DNA from: an uncultured Bacteroidia bacterium
GTDB lineage: Bacteria; Bacteroidota; Bacteroidia; Bacteroidales; UBA932
NCBI GenBank assembly: GCA_902780455.1
Contig: CACZFO010000010.1
Location: forward strand, 1-46,611
Length of the DNA stretch: 46,611 nt
Reading direction: 5' to 3'
Within the stretch, counting starts at the first letter, position 1; each line of letters opens with the position of its first letter. Below are positions 16,604-25,669 of the stretch, one piece after another. A program made the translations under genes and the position numbers. Under the pieces are notes generated by a model. That model made no database searches and had not been told where the DNA came from. It saw only the letters and a list, made by a program, of their open reading frames with translations.

Positions 16604-17388
16604 ACTTCGTCCTCCGTTTTTTTGCTGCGGCACATCATTATGCTGATCTCATACAGGCCATAAAGCGGGAGACCTACTGCCATGAGGGTGAATGGATCGC
16701 CTGTAGGTGTGATGATGGCTGCAATGATCAGGAGGACCACAAAAGCATGCCTGCGGTATTTTTTAAGCGTATGCTTGTACAGGAGCCCGAACTTGGACAG
16801 CAATGCGGCCACGGTAGGCAGCTCAAACACCACTCCAAGTATCAGGATCAGGGAAAAGAAAGTTGAAATGTAGGATTTGAGGGAAATCTGGTTTGCAACT
16901 TCGTCCATGACCTGGTAAGTACCCAGGAATCTCAGCGTCAAGGGAAAAAGCAGGAAGTAGCCTACCAGGACGCCGGTGTAGAAGAAGACTGCTGCAAATG
17001 AGAAGGCTTTTATAGCTCCCCTCTTTTCATTGGGGTAAAGGGCCGGGCTTACAAATGTCCATAGCTGATACAGCAGTATGGGGGCGCACACCACTATAGC
17101 AAAATAAAATGAAGTGCTTATGTGTATGAAGAACTGCGCCGGCAGGTCTATGTTGATGATGCTGAGCTTGAAAGGCCCGAGTGGCTCCTGGTGCAGCAAT
17201 GCCAGGATCCGGTCCGCCAGCCTGTACAGGACAAAGTTGTCGTCTGTGGGGGCGAACACTATCCCGAACATGAAATCCTTGAATATGAAGAAGATGACGG
17301 CAGCCCCTAAAAGGATGAGAGCTGAACGGAAGAGAACCTTCCTCAGCTCATCCAAATGCTCCCAGAATGTCATGTTCTTCTCAGCCAA
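16600..17388 (-). CDS. tatC: Twin-arginine translocase subunit TatC
   Basis: This 262-residue protein has the TatC N-terminal signature FWEHLDELRKVLFR, followed by six hydrophobic segments. Other family features are FVSPALYPNEKRGAI in the second cytoplasmic part, conserved for signal-peptide contact, FELPTV in segment four, and a late ITPTGDPFTLM stretch. TatC binds the twin-arginine signal peptides of folded exported proteins in the inner membrane. tatA is 12 bases upstream; no tatB is present, as usual for minimal TatAC systems. The stop overlaps the ABC-F start as ATGA. Confidence 0.96.
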   Translation of the reverse strand: MAEKNMTFWEHLDELRKVLFRSALILLGAAVIFFIFKDFMFGIVFAPTDDNFVLYRLADRILALLHQEPLGPFKLSIINIDLPAQFFIHISTSFYFAIVVCAPILLYQLWTFVSPALYPNEKRGAIKAFSFAAVFFYTGVLVGYFLLFPLTLRFLGTYQVMDEVANQISLKSYISTFFSLILILGVVFELPTVAALLSKFGLLYKHTLKKYRRHAFVVLLIIAAIITPTGDPFTLMAVGLPLYGLYEISIMMCRSKKTEDEV

Positions 17389-17400
17389 GGGGAAGAATGT

Positions 17401-17625
17401 TTAGTTCTCGATATCTTTTTTGATATCCTTCAAAGTGCTTTTTACCTCTTCGTCCTTGATATCGTTTTCAACACCCTTCATTCCGTCCTTGAAGCTCTTG
17501 ACTCCCTTTCCCAGACCTTTCATCAGCTCAGGAATCTTCCTGCCGCCGAACAAAAGCAAGATAATGAATGCGATGATGAGGATCTCTCCCCATCCAAAGG
17601 AACCGAATAAAAGAAGACTGTTCAT
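17401..17625 (-). CDS. tatA: Twin-arginine translocase subunit TatA
   Basis: The 74-residue protein has a short N-terminal membrane helix, then the hinge FGGRKIPELMKGLGKG and an acidic-basic amphipathic tail, all diagnostic of TatA/E. It forms the pore-like oligomer of the Tat system with TatC directly downstream. It has its own promoter candidate at 17668-17661, 35 bases upstream of the ATG. Confidence 0.96.
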   Translation of the reverse strand: MNSLLLFGSFGWGEILIIAFIILLLFGGRKIPELMKGLGKGVKSFKDGMKGVENDIKDEEVKSTLKDIKKDIEN

Positions 17626-17660
17626 GATATTATTGTGTTTTTGTTATTTTCCAACCGGAG

Positions 17661-17668
17661 CAAATTTA
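17661..17668 (-). promoter_or_regulatory. -7 promoter box for tatA-tatC-ABC-F
   Basis: Minus-strand TAAATTTG matches TAnnTTTG fully and lies between the thioesterase stop and tatA, giving a leader of about 30 bases. Read-through from valS is also possible because no terminator was seen here. Confidence 0.55.
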
Positions 17669-17686
17669 ACATTTTTTTCCTTTTCC

Positions 17687-18100
17687 TCAATTTTCATCGA
17701 AGTATGGCTCTACAATGTCGAGGAAAGATTTAGGAGCCCTTATCGGGATGCGCCTGTCTGCGCTGATGAATCCCACGACAACGTTCCCGAAGCAGACCAG
17801 TTCATCTCTCTGATTGTAGATTTTCTGGTCGAAGAAAAGCTTTGCCATCGGCAGCTTTGTCAGGGTCGTCACGACTTTCAGAGTGTCTCCCATCCTGGAG
17901 GGAGCCTTGAAATGGATGTCCACGTTAACTACCGGGAACATGACATTCTCCTTCTCCATCTCCTCAATGGGGATTCCGAGTTCTTTCATCATCTGGTTCC
18001 TTCCGCACTCGAAGAAGCGTACGTAGTTGGAATGATGGACGATGCCCATCTGGTCACATTCGTAGTACCTTACATCAAGTTTTATTTCAGAGGTGTACAT
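17687..18100 (-). CDS. YbgC/FadM-type acyl-CoA thioesterase (hotdog fold)
   Basis: The 137-residue single hotdog domain carries the 4HBT/YbgC signature YYECDQMGIVHHSNY (residues 13-27) with the catalytic Asp, then FFECGRNQMM and a beta-sheet core (VVNVDIHFKAPSRMGD). It should hydrolyse acyl-CoA or acyl-ACP thioesters; chain-length preference is unknown. The gene begins directly at the stop codon of the upstream calcium ATPase with no gap, so it belongs to the valS-led transcript. Length is normal for the family. Confidence 0.9.
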   Translation of the reverse strand: MYTSEIKLDVRYYECDQMGIVHHSNYVRFFECGRNQMMKELGIPIEEMEKENVMFPVVNVDIHFKAPSRMGDTLKVVTTLTKLPMAKLFFDQKIYNQRDELVCFGNVVVGFISADRRIPIRAPKSFLDIVEPYFDEN

Positions 18101-20689
18101 TTATATCTGTCTGTTATTGGTTTTATTCTGTAAGTGCCGCAGCAATTGCCCTGCCGCCAGTATCAGCGATGTTGCCGCCACAAGTATCACCCATGCCAGG
18201 CCCGGAATGCGTACGGTCCTGAAGACATCGCCCGGGAAGACCTGGACTATGATGAACTGGAGCAACAGTATCAAGGCCATCACTCCGATGAAGTTCCTGT
18301 TGGAGAAAATACCGGAGAATACACCCTTGTCTGTAAGCAGGACCCTGGCATTGAGCATGTTCCACATCTGCATCAGGACAAACCCGGTGAAGAATACTGA
18401 AAGGAACAGCTGGTATCCCTTGCTTCCTTCATTCGGCCCCAGATACATTGTCAGGAAGGCCGCAGCAAACATGCCTATGCCAGCAAAGAGTATGCTGTAC
18501 CACATCTTCCCCGTTATTATGGAATCGCTGAGCCTTCTAGGTTTTTCGGTCATGACTGAAGGATCCTTAGGCTCGGACGCTAGGGCTATCGCGGCAAGGG
18601 TATCCATTATCAGGTTAATCCAGAGAATCTGGGTGATCGTAAGAGGATATTCCTCTCCCAAAAACAGCGGACCCGCTATGGCCGTCAGCAGTGCAGCCAC
18701 ATTTACTGAAAGCTGGAAGTAAATGAATCGCTGAATGTTATGATATATGCTGCGGCCCCATTCAACTGCCGTTACAACCGTGGAGAATGAATCGTCAAGT
18801 ATTATTATGTCGCTGCTTTCCTTTGCAACAGATGTTCCGCTGCCCATGCTCAGGCCCACGTTGGCATAGTTCAAGGCAGGAGCGTCGTTGGTGCCGTCAC
18901 CGGTTACGGCAACCACCTCCCCCATCTTTTCCAGCAGCCTCACCAGCCTCATCTTGTCTTCAGGGCGGGCTCTGGACATGACCTTTATGGAAGGGATCCT
19001 GCGCATCGCCTCCTCATCTGAAAGGAGGGCGAAGTCAGCTCCCGTGATGGAATTGTCTTCCAAGGAATCTGTTTCTTTCCACAGAGTTGCCTGGCGGGCT
19101 ATTTCAATGGCTGTCAGAGAATTGTCTCCGGTAACTATCTTTACTGCGATACCGGCTCTTTCGCACTTGGCTACAGCCTGGGGAACATCTTCCCTGACGG
19201 GATCTTCAATGGCTATGAAACCGTCGTAATCCAGGTTTTCCAGACAGTCCGACAGTTTGGCCTGTGAACTGTCCAGGCGGCGGCTGGCAAATGCGATGCA
19301 CCGCATCCCCCTTTTCTGGAACGATGCTATCCTTTCCGTCTCTTCTTCTTTTCTGTCCGTGGAAAGGGATGATATGGAGAGCACCACTTCAGGAGAACCC
19401 TTGACAAACAGCTCAGTGCCTTCCGCATCCTCCACAAGGGTTGCCATGTATTTAAGGAATGAAGCAAAAGGGATCCTTTCCTTGATGCTGCCCTCATTGC
19501 GGATTTTCATGTAATCGTATCCCTGATTCCTCAGATACAGAAGCGTGGCGCCTTCCGTTGGGCTTCCTATGAACTTGTCTCCATCCAGGAATGCCGTGGA
19601 GTTGAGGCTTATGGCCCGGGCCGTCTTGATCCCCTTTTCAAGAGAACAGTGGGCAACGCTCATCTTGTTCTTGGTAAGGGTTCCGGTCTTGTCTGTGCAG
19701 ATTACCGTGGCCGCTCCCATTGTTTCGCAGGCATGCATCTTCCTGACCAGGGCTTTCTGCGCAGTCATCTTGCGCATACTGTAGGCCAAAGCTAGTGAAA
19801 TGCTCATCGGGAGCCCCTCGGGGACCGCCATGACAATCAGGGTGACTGACAGCATGAAAATGGTTATGATGTTGTTTATGCCGTTAGGTGTCGAAAGGTC
19901 AAGGCCGTGGTGGAACTCATAGACAAGAAGTGCAATGAAGACCAGTACAGATACCGTGATACCTACTTTCCCGATCTGTGAACCCAACTTTGCCAACTGC
20001 CTCGAGAGCGGGGTCTGGACTCCGGTGCTTTCGCTTGCGCTCCTGGCGGTCTTGCCTATCTCGGTCCTGTCTCCTACGGTCTCCACGAGCATCACTCCTT
20101 CTCCCTCGCTGATGGTAGTGCCGCGGTACAGGTTGTTGGGGCTGTAAGCCGTTGAGTACTCCTTTACAGGTTCGGCGGTCTTACGGGAAGGCTTGCTTTC
20201 TCCGTTGAGGCTGGATTCATCTGCCATCAGGTTCACGGCGTAGACTACCTTTCCGTCTGCCGGAACCTCGTCTCCGCCGGAGAGTATCACGTAATCCCCT
20301 ACGACAATCTCACTCTTGGCAACCAGTGTAACGGAAGACTCTCCGTCATCAGTCTGTCGGATGACTTTTACCTGGCTGTCGTCATTGATGCTGTTGAGAA
20401 TGTCAAACTCCTTTCCGGCCTTCAGCTCGTTGAGGAAAGATACCAGGGTTGCCAGGATTATGGCCGCAATGATGCCGGCGCTTTCAAGAAGTGAGCCTTT
20501 GCCGAAAACAAGTGTTATCGCGATGGAAATTGCAGCTGCAATGCTGAGGATTATTATAAGCGGGTCCTTGAATTTGCCAAGCAGCAGCAAAAGCCAATGC
20601 TCCCGCTTTGGAGGAGTGAGAGCATTGCTGCCGGATTTTCTCCGGCTTTCTTCAACTTCTTTGCTATTTAAGCCTCTGTAGGAGTTCAT
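18101..20689 (-). CDS. Calcium-translocating P-type ATPase (PMCA/SERCA-like, P2)
   Basis: The 862-residue protein has the full P2-ATPase layout: a cation-ATPase N-terminal segment (1-40) and membrane helices near 45-90. The actuator has LNGES at 161-165. The transmembrane calcium-site motif PEGLP is at 290-294, and the phosphorylated D333 sits in DKTGTLT. A nucleotide domain follows, then the hinge GDGTNDAPAL and six C-terminal helices with NLIMDTLAA. It should pump Ca2+ out of the cytoplasm using ATP; ion choice is inferred from family resemblance. Its start lies 26 bases inside the end of valS, and the thioesterase gene begins right at its stop, so all three are likely co-transcribed. Confidence 0.93.
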   Translation of the reverse strand: MNSYRGLNSKEVEESRRKSGSNALTPPKREHWLLLLLGKFKDPLIIILSIAAAISIAITLVFGKGSLLESAGIIAAIILATLVSFLNELKAGKEFDILNSINDDSQVKVIRQTDDGESSVTLVAKSEIVVGDYVILSGGDEVPADGKVVYAVNLMADESSLNGESKPSRKTAEPVKEYSTAYSPNNLYRGTTISEGEGVMLVETVGDRTEIGKTARSASESTGVQTPLSRQLAKLGSQIGKVGITVSVLVFIALLVYEFHHGLDLSTPNGINNIITIFMLSVTLIVMAVPEGLPMSISLALAYSMRKMTAQKALVRKMHACETMGAATVICTDKTGTLTKNKMSVAHCSLEKGIKTARAISLNSTAFLDGDKFIGSPTEGATLLYLRNQGYDYMKIRNEGSIKERIPFASFLKYMATLVEDAEGTELFVKGSPEVVLSISSLSTDRKEEETERIASFQKRGMRCIAFASRRLDSSQAKLSDCLENLDYDGFIAIEDPVREDVPQAVAKCERAGIAVKIVTGDNSLTAIEIARQATLWKETDSLEDNSITGADFALLSDEEAMRRIPSIKVMSRARPEDKMRLVRLLEKMGEVVAVTGDGTNDAPALNYANVGLSMGSGTSVAKESSDIIILDDSFSTVVTAVEWGRSIYHNIQRFIYFQLSVNVAALLTAIAGPLFLGEEYPLTITQILWINLIMDTLAAIALASEPKDPSVMTEKPRRLSDSIITGKMWYSILFAGIGMFAAAFLTMYLGPNEGSKGYQLFLSVFFTGFVLMQMWNMLNARVLLTDKGVFSGIFSNRNFIGVMALILLLQFIIVQVFPGDVFRTVRIPGLAWVILVAATSLILAAGQLLRHLQNKTNNRQI

Positions 20690-23303
20690 TCAGTGCCTTG
20701 AGTTTTTCCATGGCGTCGCTTTCCTTCTTCCTTTCCAGATCTACAACTGCCTGTGGAGCACTTGATACGAACCTTTCGTTGGAAAGTTTCTTGCGGACAG
20801 AAGCCAGGAAGTTCTCATATCGCTTGATTTCAGCCTCGGTCTTCTCTATTTCAGCCTTGGTATCCACTTGTACCGGAACAAAGAACTCGGTTGTGCCTAC
20901 GAGGAAGTTCACGCCAGTCTGGTCTGTAGGGAATGAATCACATTCCTTTATGCTTGAAACATTGGCAAGCTTGGCAACAAGCGGACTGGAGGCTGCGTTG
21001 AAAGGTTTCCTTACGTACAGTTCAACTGCCTGTTTAGGTGATATCTGCTTGCTCTGCCTGATATTCCTTATGTTCACGACGCATCCCCTTGAGAGTTCAA
21101 AGTCGGAGATGGACTGCTCGCATACGGCTGCGGCCTTTGGCATCGGCTGAAGCATGATGGTCTCTCCGTCTTTCCTTTCTGCAAGGTTCTGCCACAGTTC
21201 CTCGGTTATGAACGGCATGAACGGATGCAGGAGCTTGAGAAGGCTGTCAAAGAATTCCAGTGTCTTCTCATAGGTGAACTTGTCTATCTTCTGGCCGAAT
21301 GCCGGTTTGACAGCCTCAAGATACCAAGCGCAGAACTCATCCCAGAAAAGCTTGTAGACAGTCATGGTAGCGTCTGAGATCCTGAATTTTGAGAAATGGT
21401 CTTCTATTATGGACACTGATTTTGAAAGCAGGCTTGCAAACCATTCCACGGCCTTGACAGCCGCTTCAGAAGGTTGAGCGTTCTCGTCGGTTTCCCAGCC
21501 CTTCACCAGGCGGAAGGCATTCCAAATCTTGTTGCAGAAGTTCCTTCCCTGCTCAACCTGGCTCTCATCGTAGAAAATATCATTTCCGGCAGATGAGCAC
21601 AGAAGCATTCCAATCCTGACGGCATCTGCTCCGTACTGCTTGATAAGTACCAGCGGATCAGGTGAATTGCCCAGGGTCTTGCTCATCTTCCTGCCGAGTT
21701 TATCCCTTACTATACCGGTAAGGTAAACGTTGCTGAAAGGCTGTTTTCCCATGAATTCGTTGGATGCCATTATCATCCTTGCCACCCAGAAGAAAAGGAT
21801 GTCAGGTCCTGTAATGAGATCGTTGGTAGGGAAATAATATGCAAGGTCCTTGTTAGGCTCCTTGCCCGGGCAGCCAGGTTTTTCAGGATCGAAGACAGAA
21901 ATCGGCCACAGCCAGGAAGAGAACCACGTGTCAAGTACGTCCTCGTCTTGCCTGAGGTCTTCTATCTTGAGCCCCGGATGTTTCTGCAGGGCCTCCTCGT
22001 ATGCTTCTTCCTTGGTGGAGGCAACATAGCATTCACCGTCAGGAGTATAGTAGGCCGGAATCTGCTGGCCCCACCAGAGCTGTCTGGATATGCACCAGTC
22101 CCTAACGGTCTCCATCCAGTGGCGGTATGTGTTTGTGAAGCGGTCTGGAATCAAGTTCACCTTGCCCTCTTCCACAGTCTTGAGGGCTTCTTTGGCCAGA
22201 TCCTCCATCTTGAGGAACCACTGAAGCGAGAGCTTTGGTTCTATTACGGCGTCTGTTCTTTCAGAGTGGCCCACTGGAGACAGGTAATCTTCAACCTTCT
22301 CAAGGTTACCGGCCTCTTCCAGCATCTTCACGATGTTCTTTCTGGCCTGGAACCTTTCCTGCCCAACCAGTATCTGAGCCTTCTCGTTCAGGCATCCGTC
22401 ATCATCTATGATGTCTATGACAGGAAGCTTGTGCCTCAGACCTATTTCATAGTCGTTTATGTCATGTGCAGGGGTTACCTTGAGGCAGCCCGTTCCAAAG
22501 TCCATTGTCACATAATCGTCTTCTATGATAGGTATCTCCCTGTTGATCAGAGGTATGAGTATTTTCTTGCCTTTGAGCCAGTGATATCTTTCATCATTCG
22601 GGTTTATGCAAACGGCAGCATCCGCCATGATGGTTTCCGGACGGGTGGTGGCTATGATGATATATTTGTCAGTTGCCTTACCGCCTTCGCTGATGAAATA
22701 CCTCAGATAATAGAGCTTGCTCTTTGTCTCCTTGTGGATTACTTCCTCGTCGCTGACTGCAGTTTTTCCGACAGGGTCCCAGTTGACCATCCTCACGCCG
22801 CGGTATATCATACCTTTCTTATAGAAATATACGAAGGTGTTGATGACTGCCTTGCTAAGCGCAGGCTCCATGGTAAAACGTGTGCGGTCCCAGTCGCATG
22901 AGGCACCGAGCTTGCGGAGCTGCTTGAGTATGATTCCTCCGTGCTCCTCCTTCCATTTCCACGCTTCCTCCAGGAACTGCTCCCTTGTCAGGGAGGATTT
23001 CTCGATTCCCCTTTCCCTGAGCCTTGCCACTACCTTTGTCTCGGTTGCGATCGAAGCATGGTCGGTTCCCGGAACCCAGCAGGCGTTCTTGCCAAGCATC
23101 CTCGCCCTTCTTACAAGGACATCCTGGATGGTATTGTTCATCATGTGGCCCATATGGAGCACACCTGTGACGTTTGGCGGCGGAATTACAATGGAATAAG
23201 GTTCCCTTTCATCGGGTTCTGAGTGGAATATCTTGTGTTCTAACCAGTAGGAATACCATTTCTCTTCGGTTAGTGAAGGATCGTACTTTGCAGGAATGTC
23301 CAT
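20664..23303 (-). CDS. valS: Valyl-tRNA synthetase
   Basis: This 879-residue class I synthetase charges tRNA-Val. It has PPPNVTGVLHMGH (HIGH motif at 50-53), an editing (CP1) domain around 190-350 with TTRPETIMAD, the KMSKT signature at 539-543 (normally KMSKS), an anticodon-binding domain, and a C-terminal coiled coil of about 65 residues. Length matches bacterial ValRS. The promoter candidate is at 23364-23357, and the roughly 50-base leader contains a strong GC-rich hairpin. The gene heads a minus-strand run that may extend through the ATPase and thioesterase to tatAC and the ABC-F gene. Confidence 0.97.
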   Translation of the reverse strand: MDIPAKYDPSLTEEKWYSYWLEHKIFHSEPDEREPYSIVIPPPNVTGVLHMGHMMNNTIQDVLVRRARMLGKNACWVPGTDHASIATETKVVARLRERGIEKSSLTREQFLEEAWKWKEEHGGIILKQLRKLGASCDWDRTRFTMEPALSKAVINTFVYFYKKGMIYRGVRMVNWDPVGKTAVSDEEVIHKETKSKLYYLRYFISEGGKATDKYIIIATTRPETIMADAAVCINPNDERYHWLKGKKILIPLINREIPIIEDDYVTMDFGTGCLKVTPAHDINDYEIGLRHKLPVIDIIDDDGCLNEKAQILVGQERFQARKNIVKMLEEAGNLEKVEDYLSPVGHSERTDAVIEPKLSLQWFLKMEDLAKEALKTVEEGKVNLIPDRFTNTYRHWMETVRDWCISRQLWWGQQIPAYYTPDGECYVASTKEEAYEEALQKHPGLKIEDLRQDEDVLDTWFSSWLWPISVFDPEKPGCPGKEPNKDLAYYFPTNDLITGPDILFFWVARMIMASNEFMGKQPFSNVYLTGIVRDKLGRKMSKTLGNSPDPLVLIKQYGADAVRIGMLLCSSAGNDIFYDESQVEQGRNFCNKIWNAFRLVKGWETDENAQPSEAAVKAVEWFASLLSKSVSIIEDHFSKFRISDATMTVYKLFWDEFCAWYLEAVKPAFGQKIDKFTYEKTLEFFDSLLKLLHPFMPFITEELWQNLAERKDGETIMLQPMPKAAAVCEQSISDFELSRGCVVNIRNIRQSKQISPKQAVELYVRKPFNAASSPLVAKLANVSSIKECDSFPTDQTGVNFLVGTTEFFVPVQVDTKAEIEKTEAEIKRYENFLASVRKKLSNERFVSSAPQAVVDLERKKESDAMEKLKALNELLQRLK

Positions 23304-23328
23304 ATGCGTATCAAGTTATATAGTTGCC

Positions 23329-23347
23329 GGACCCCTCGGCGGGGTCC
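23329..23347 (-). promoter_or_regulatory. GC-rich hairpin in the valS leader
   Basis: A perfect 7-bp stem GGACCCC/GGGGTCC closes a five-base loop. It lies between the valS -7 box and its ATG, ending 25 bases before the ATG. There is no T-run on either strand, so it is not an ordinary intrinsic terminator; leader control or mRNA protection is inferred. Confidence 0.6.
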
Positions 23348-23356
23348 ATTGAGTGG

Positions 23357-23364
23357 CAAAGTTA
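23357..23364 (-). promoter_or_regulatory. -7 promoter box for valS
   Basis: Minus-strand TAACTTTG fits TAnnTTTG. It lies 11 bases from the divergent box at 23376-23383, so polymerase binding on the two strands would compete. Confidence 0.5.
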
Positions 23365-23375
23365 ATAATTTTAAC

Positions 23376-23383
23376 TATCTTTG
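23376..23383 (+). promoter_or_regulatory. -7 promoter box for the DUF3467-etf operon
   Basis: TATCTTTG fits TAnnTTTG and precedes ATG 23413 by 29 bases. Confidence 0.5.
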
Positions 23384-23412
23384 CCCAAATTGGACCAAGC
23401 AAAAATCAGCAT

Positions 23413-23718
23413 ATGGCAGACAATAAACAGCTGGATATAGAATTAAGCAGTGAAGTTGCAAAAGGTTCTTACTGCAACCTGAGCATCATCACCCATTCAC
23501 CTAACGAGTTCGTCATCGATTTCCTCAAAATACTGCCCGGTTTTCCAAAAGCGGTTGTTACCGAGAGGATTATCATGACTCCTGAAAATGCAAAGAGACT
23601 CCGCGATGCACTGGCGGACAATGTAGGTAAGTTTGAATCCCATTTTGGAGAAATACGCCTGCACAATGTCCAGCCGTCAGTTCCAATAGGTTTCAATCCT
23701 TCTGACAACAAATCGTAA
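23413..23718 (+). CDS. DUF3467 domain protein
   Basis: The product is 101 residues from ATG 23413; an in-frame ATG at 23353 lies upstream of the promoter and is rejected. The whole chain is the small DUF3467 domain: EVAKGSYCNLSIITHSPNEF, DFLKILPG, and VTERIIMTPENAKRL. Members are short cytoplasmic proteins of unknown function found across bacteria. It is first in a plus-strand run with etfB (19 bases later), etfA, an acyl-CoA dehydrogenase, kdsC and maf. No signal peptide or membrane segment is seen. Confidence 0.8.
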   Translation: MADNKQLDIELSSEVAKGSYCNLSIITHSPNEFVIDFLKILPGFPKAVVTERIIMTPENAKRLRDALADNVGKFESHFGEIRLHNVQPSVPIGFNPSDNKS

Positions 23719-23737
23719 ATAGTTAGATTTTTAAGAT

Positions 23738-24619
23738 ATGAGCAAAGAATTCACAATTGTGGTCCTTGCCAAGCAGGTTCCTGACACAAGGAACGTGGGC
23801 AAGGATGCTATGACTCCGGAAGGAACGGTAAACAGGGCCGCCCTTCCAGCAATTTTCAATCCTGAAGACATGAATGCCCTTGAGCAGGCGCTGAGGATAA
23901 AGGACAAGTTCCCGGGTTCCAAGGTGCTGATTCTCACCATGGGGCCTTTCAGGGCTGCTGAGGTTATCCGCGAAGGTCTTTTCCGCGGAACTGACGGTGG
24001 CGTCCTTCTTACAGACCGCCGTTTTGCAGGAGCTGATACCCTGGCCACTTCCTATGCCATTTCCCAGGCTGTCAGGAAGATGAATCCCGATATCATAGTT
24101 GCCGGAAGGCAGGCCATAGACGGAGATACCGCCCAGGTCGGCCCTCAGGTTGCCGAAAAACTCGGTATCCCTCAGGTTACCTATGCTGAGGAGATTACAG
24201 ACATTGATGAAAAGAAAGTAACCGTACTCCGCAGGCTCGAAAGAGGCATCGAGGTTGTAACTTCCACCCTTCCATGCCTTATTACCGTGCATGCCACCGC
24301 GGCTCCTTGCCGCCCAAGGAACGCTAAGATGCTTCTCAAGTACAAGTATGCCAGGACCGCCAACGAGGAGAAGGATCCTGCCAACGAAGGCAAATATGCA
24401 ATCGGAGTTGACGAGAAGCCATACCTGAGGATTCAGGAGTGGACCGTTGACGATGTTGGAGGAGATGAGAACAGCTACGGCTTTGCAGGTTCCCCTACCA
24501 AGGTCAAGAAAGTAGAGAACATCGTTTTCAAGGCTAAGGAAAGCAAGGTCCTCTCCGGTTCAGACGCAGACATCGATTCTCTGATCGGAGAACTTATGGC
24601 AAATCACGAGATTGGTTAA
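23738..24619 (+). CDS. etfB: Electron transfer flavoprotein, beta subunit
   Basis: The 293-residue protein has the ETF-beta start (IVVLAKQVPDT), the AMP-binding style loop around LTMGP and residues 75-130 (AGRQAIDGDTAQVGPQVAE), and the ETF-beta signature region VEVVTSTLPCLITV. It pairs with EtfA, encoded 19 bases downstream, to carry electrons between acyl-CoA dehydrogenases and the respiratory or bifurcating chain. The dehydrogenase gene is in the same operon. Length is slightly above the usual 250-265, as is common in Bacteroidota members. Confidence 0.95.
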   Translation: MSKEFTIVVLAKQVPDTRNVGKDAMTPEGTVNRAALPAIFNPEDMNALEQALRIKDKFPGSKVLILTMGPFRAAEVIREGLFRGTDGGVLLTDRRFAGADTLATSYAISQAVRKMNPDIIVAGRQAIDGDTAQVGPQVAEKLGIPQVTYAEEITDIDEKKVTVLRRLERGIEVVTSTLPCLITVHATAAPCRPRNAKMLLKYKYARTANEEKDPANEGKYAIGVDEKPYLRIQEWTVDDVGGDENSYGFAGSPTKVKKVENIVFKAKESKVLSGSDADIDSLIGELMANHEIG

Positions 24620-24638
24620 CAAATTAGAAACGAGTATC

Positions 24639-25658
24639 ATGAATAATATAATAGTATATGCAGAAACCGATTCCGGAAAGATCTGCGATGTTTCATTGGA
24701 ACTTCTGACCAAGGCCAGGGGTCTGGCAGAAAGGCTTGGTGTAGATGTGGAGGCACTTCTTATCGGAAGCAACGTTGAAAAGCTTGCCGGAGAGTTGTAC
24801 GCTTACGGTGCCAAGGTTGTCCATCTTGCAGACGACCCATGCCTGGAGTTCTTCCGCACACTGCCTTATGCAGCCATCACCCTCAGGGTATTCAATACAG
24901 AAAAGCCTCAGATTGCTCTCTTTGGCGCAACTACTGTGGGCAGGGACCTCGCCCCAAGGGTTTCAAGTGCGTTGAAGAGCGGTCTTACGGCAGACTGTAC
25001 TTCTCTTGAGATCGGTGACCACAAGGATGCAAAGACCGGCAAGGAGTATTCAGACCTTCTCTACCAGATACGTCCTGCATTCGGAGGAAACATCATAGCA
25101 ACCATCGTAAACCCTGAGCACAGGCCTCAGATGGCTACCGTTCGTGAAGGTGTCATGAAGAAGGAGCCGCTCGCCCAGCCGGTGAAAGGCAGGATCAACC
25201 GCATAGACGTTGCCTCAATCCTTGTAGACAGTGACTTTGCAGTTGAGATCATCAAGAGGGAGATTGAAGAGAGAAAGATAGACATCAAAGGCGCCCAGAT
25301 CATCGTAGACGGTGGTTACGGCGTGGGAAGCAAGGAGAATTTCTCCCTTGTGTTCGACCTTGCCAAGACTCTTGGAGCAGAGGTCGGGGCCTCACGTGCT
25401 GCCGTTGACGCAGGATTCGTTGAGAATGCAAGGCAGATCGGTCAGACCGGCGTTACCGTAAGGCCTAAGCTTATAATCTGTGTCGGCGTGAGCGGAGCAA
25501 TCCAGCATACTGCCGGTATGGACCAGAGCAAGATCATTATCGCGATCAACAATGATCCTCAGGCACCTATCCACAAGATAGCTGACTACTCCATCATAGG
25601 AGACCTCAATGAAGTTGTACCAAAGATGATTGCTTCATACAAGAAGCAGAGCAAATAG
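24639..25658 (+). CDS. etfA: Electron transfer flavoprotein, alpha subunit
   Basis: The product is 339 residues from ATG 24639 (MNNIIVYAET); an in-frame GTG/ATG-like start further upstream overlaps etfB and is unlikely. The N-terminal domain is ETF alpha/beta-like, and the C-terminal FAD domain shows GASRAAVDAGF, GQTGVTV, CVGVSGAIQHTAGM and IIAINNDPQAPIHKIADY, the classic ETF-alpha signature. It binds FAD and docks on the acyl-CoA dehydrogenase. The stop codon overlaps the AGGAGG ribosome site of the next gene. Confidence 0.96.
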   Translation: MNNIIVYAETDSGKICDVSLELLTKARGLAERLGVDVEALLIGSNVEKLAGELYAYGAKVVHLADDPCLEFFRTLPYAAITLRVFNTEKPQIALFGATTVGRDLAPRVSSALKSGLTADCTSLEIGDHKDAKTGKEYSDLLYQIRPAFGGNIIATIVNPEHRPQMATVREGVMKKEPLAQPVKGRINRIDVASILVDSDFAVEIIKREIEERKIDIKGAQIIVDGGYGVGSKENFSLVFDLAKTLGAEVGASRAAVDAGFVENARQIGQTGVTVRPKLIICVGVSGAIQHTAGMDQSKIIIAINNDPQAPIHKIADYSIIGDLNEVVPKMIASYKKQSK

Positions 25659-25662
25659 GAGG
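25657..25662 (+). promoter_or_regulatory. Strong Shine-Dalgarno site before the acyl-CoA dehydrogenase gene
   Basis: A perfect AGGAGG lies seven bases before ATG 25670 and overlaps the etfA TAG. Most genes here lack such a site, so it probably supports high expression of this gene. Confidence 0.7.
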
Positions 25663-25669
25663 ACTAGAC

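Noticed and set aside
21948..22901. 317-residue plus-strand frame inside valS
   Set aside because: It is fully antisense to conserved valyl-tRNA synthetase sequence and shows no recognisable domain.
23329..23347. GC hairpin as an intrinsic terminator
   Set aside because: Neither strand has a T-run after the stem, and it lies inside the valS leader.
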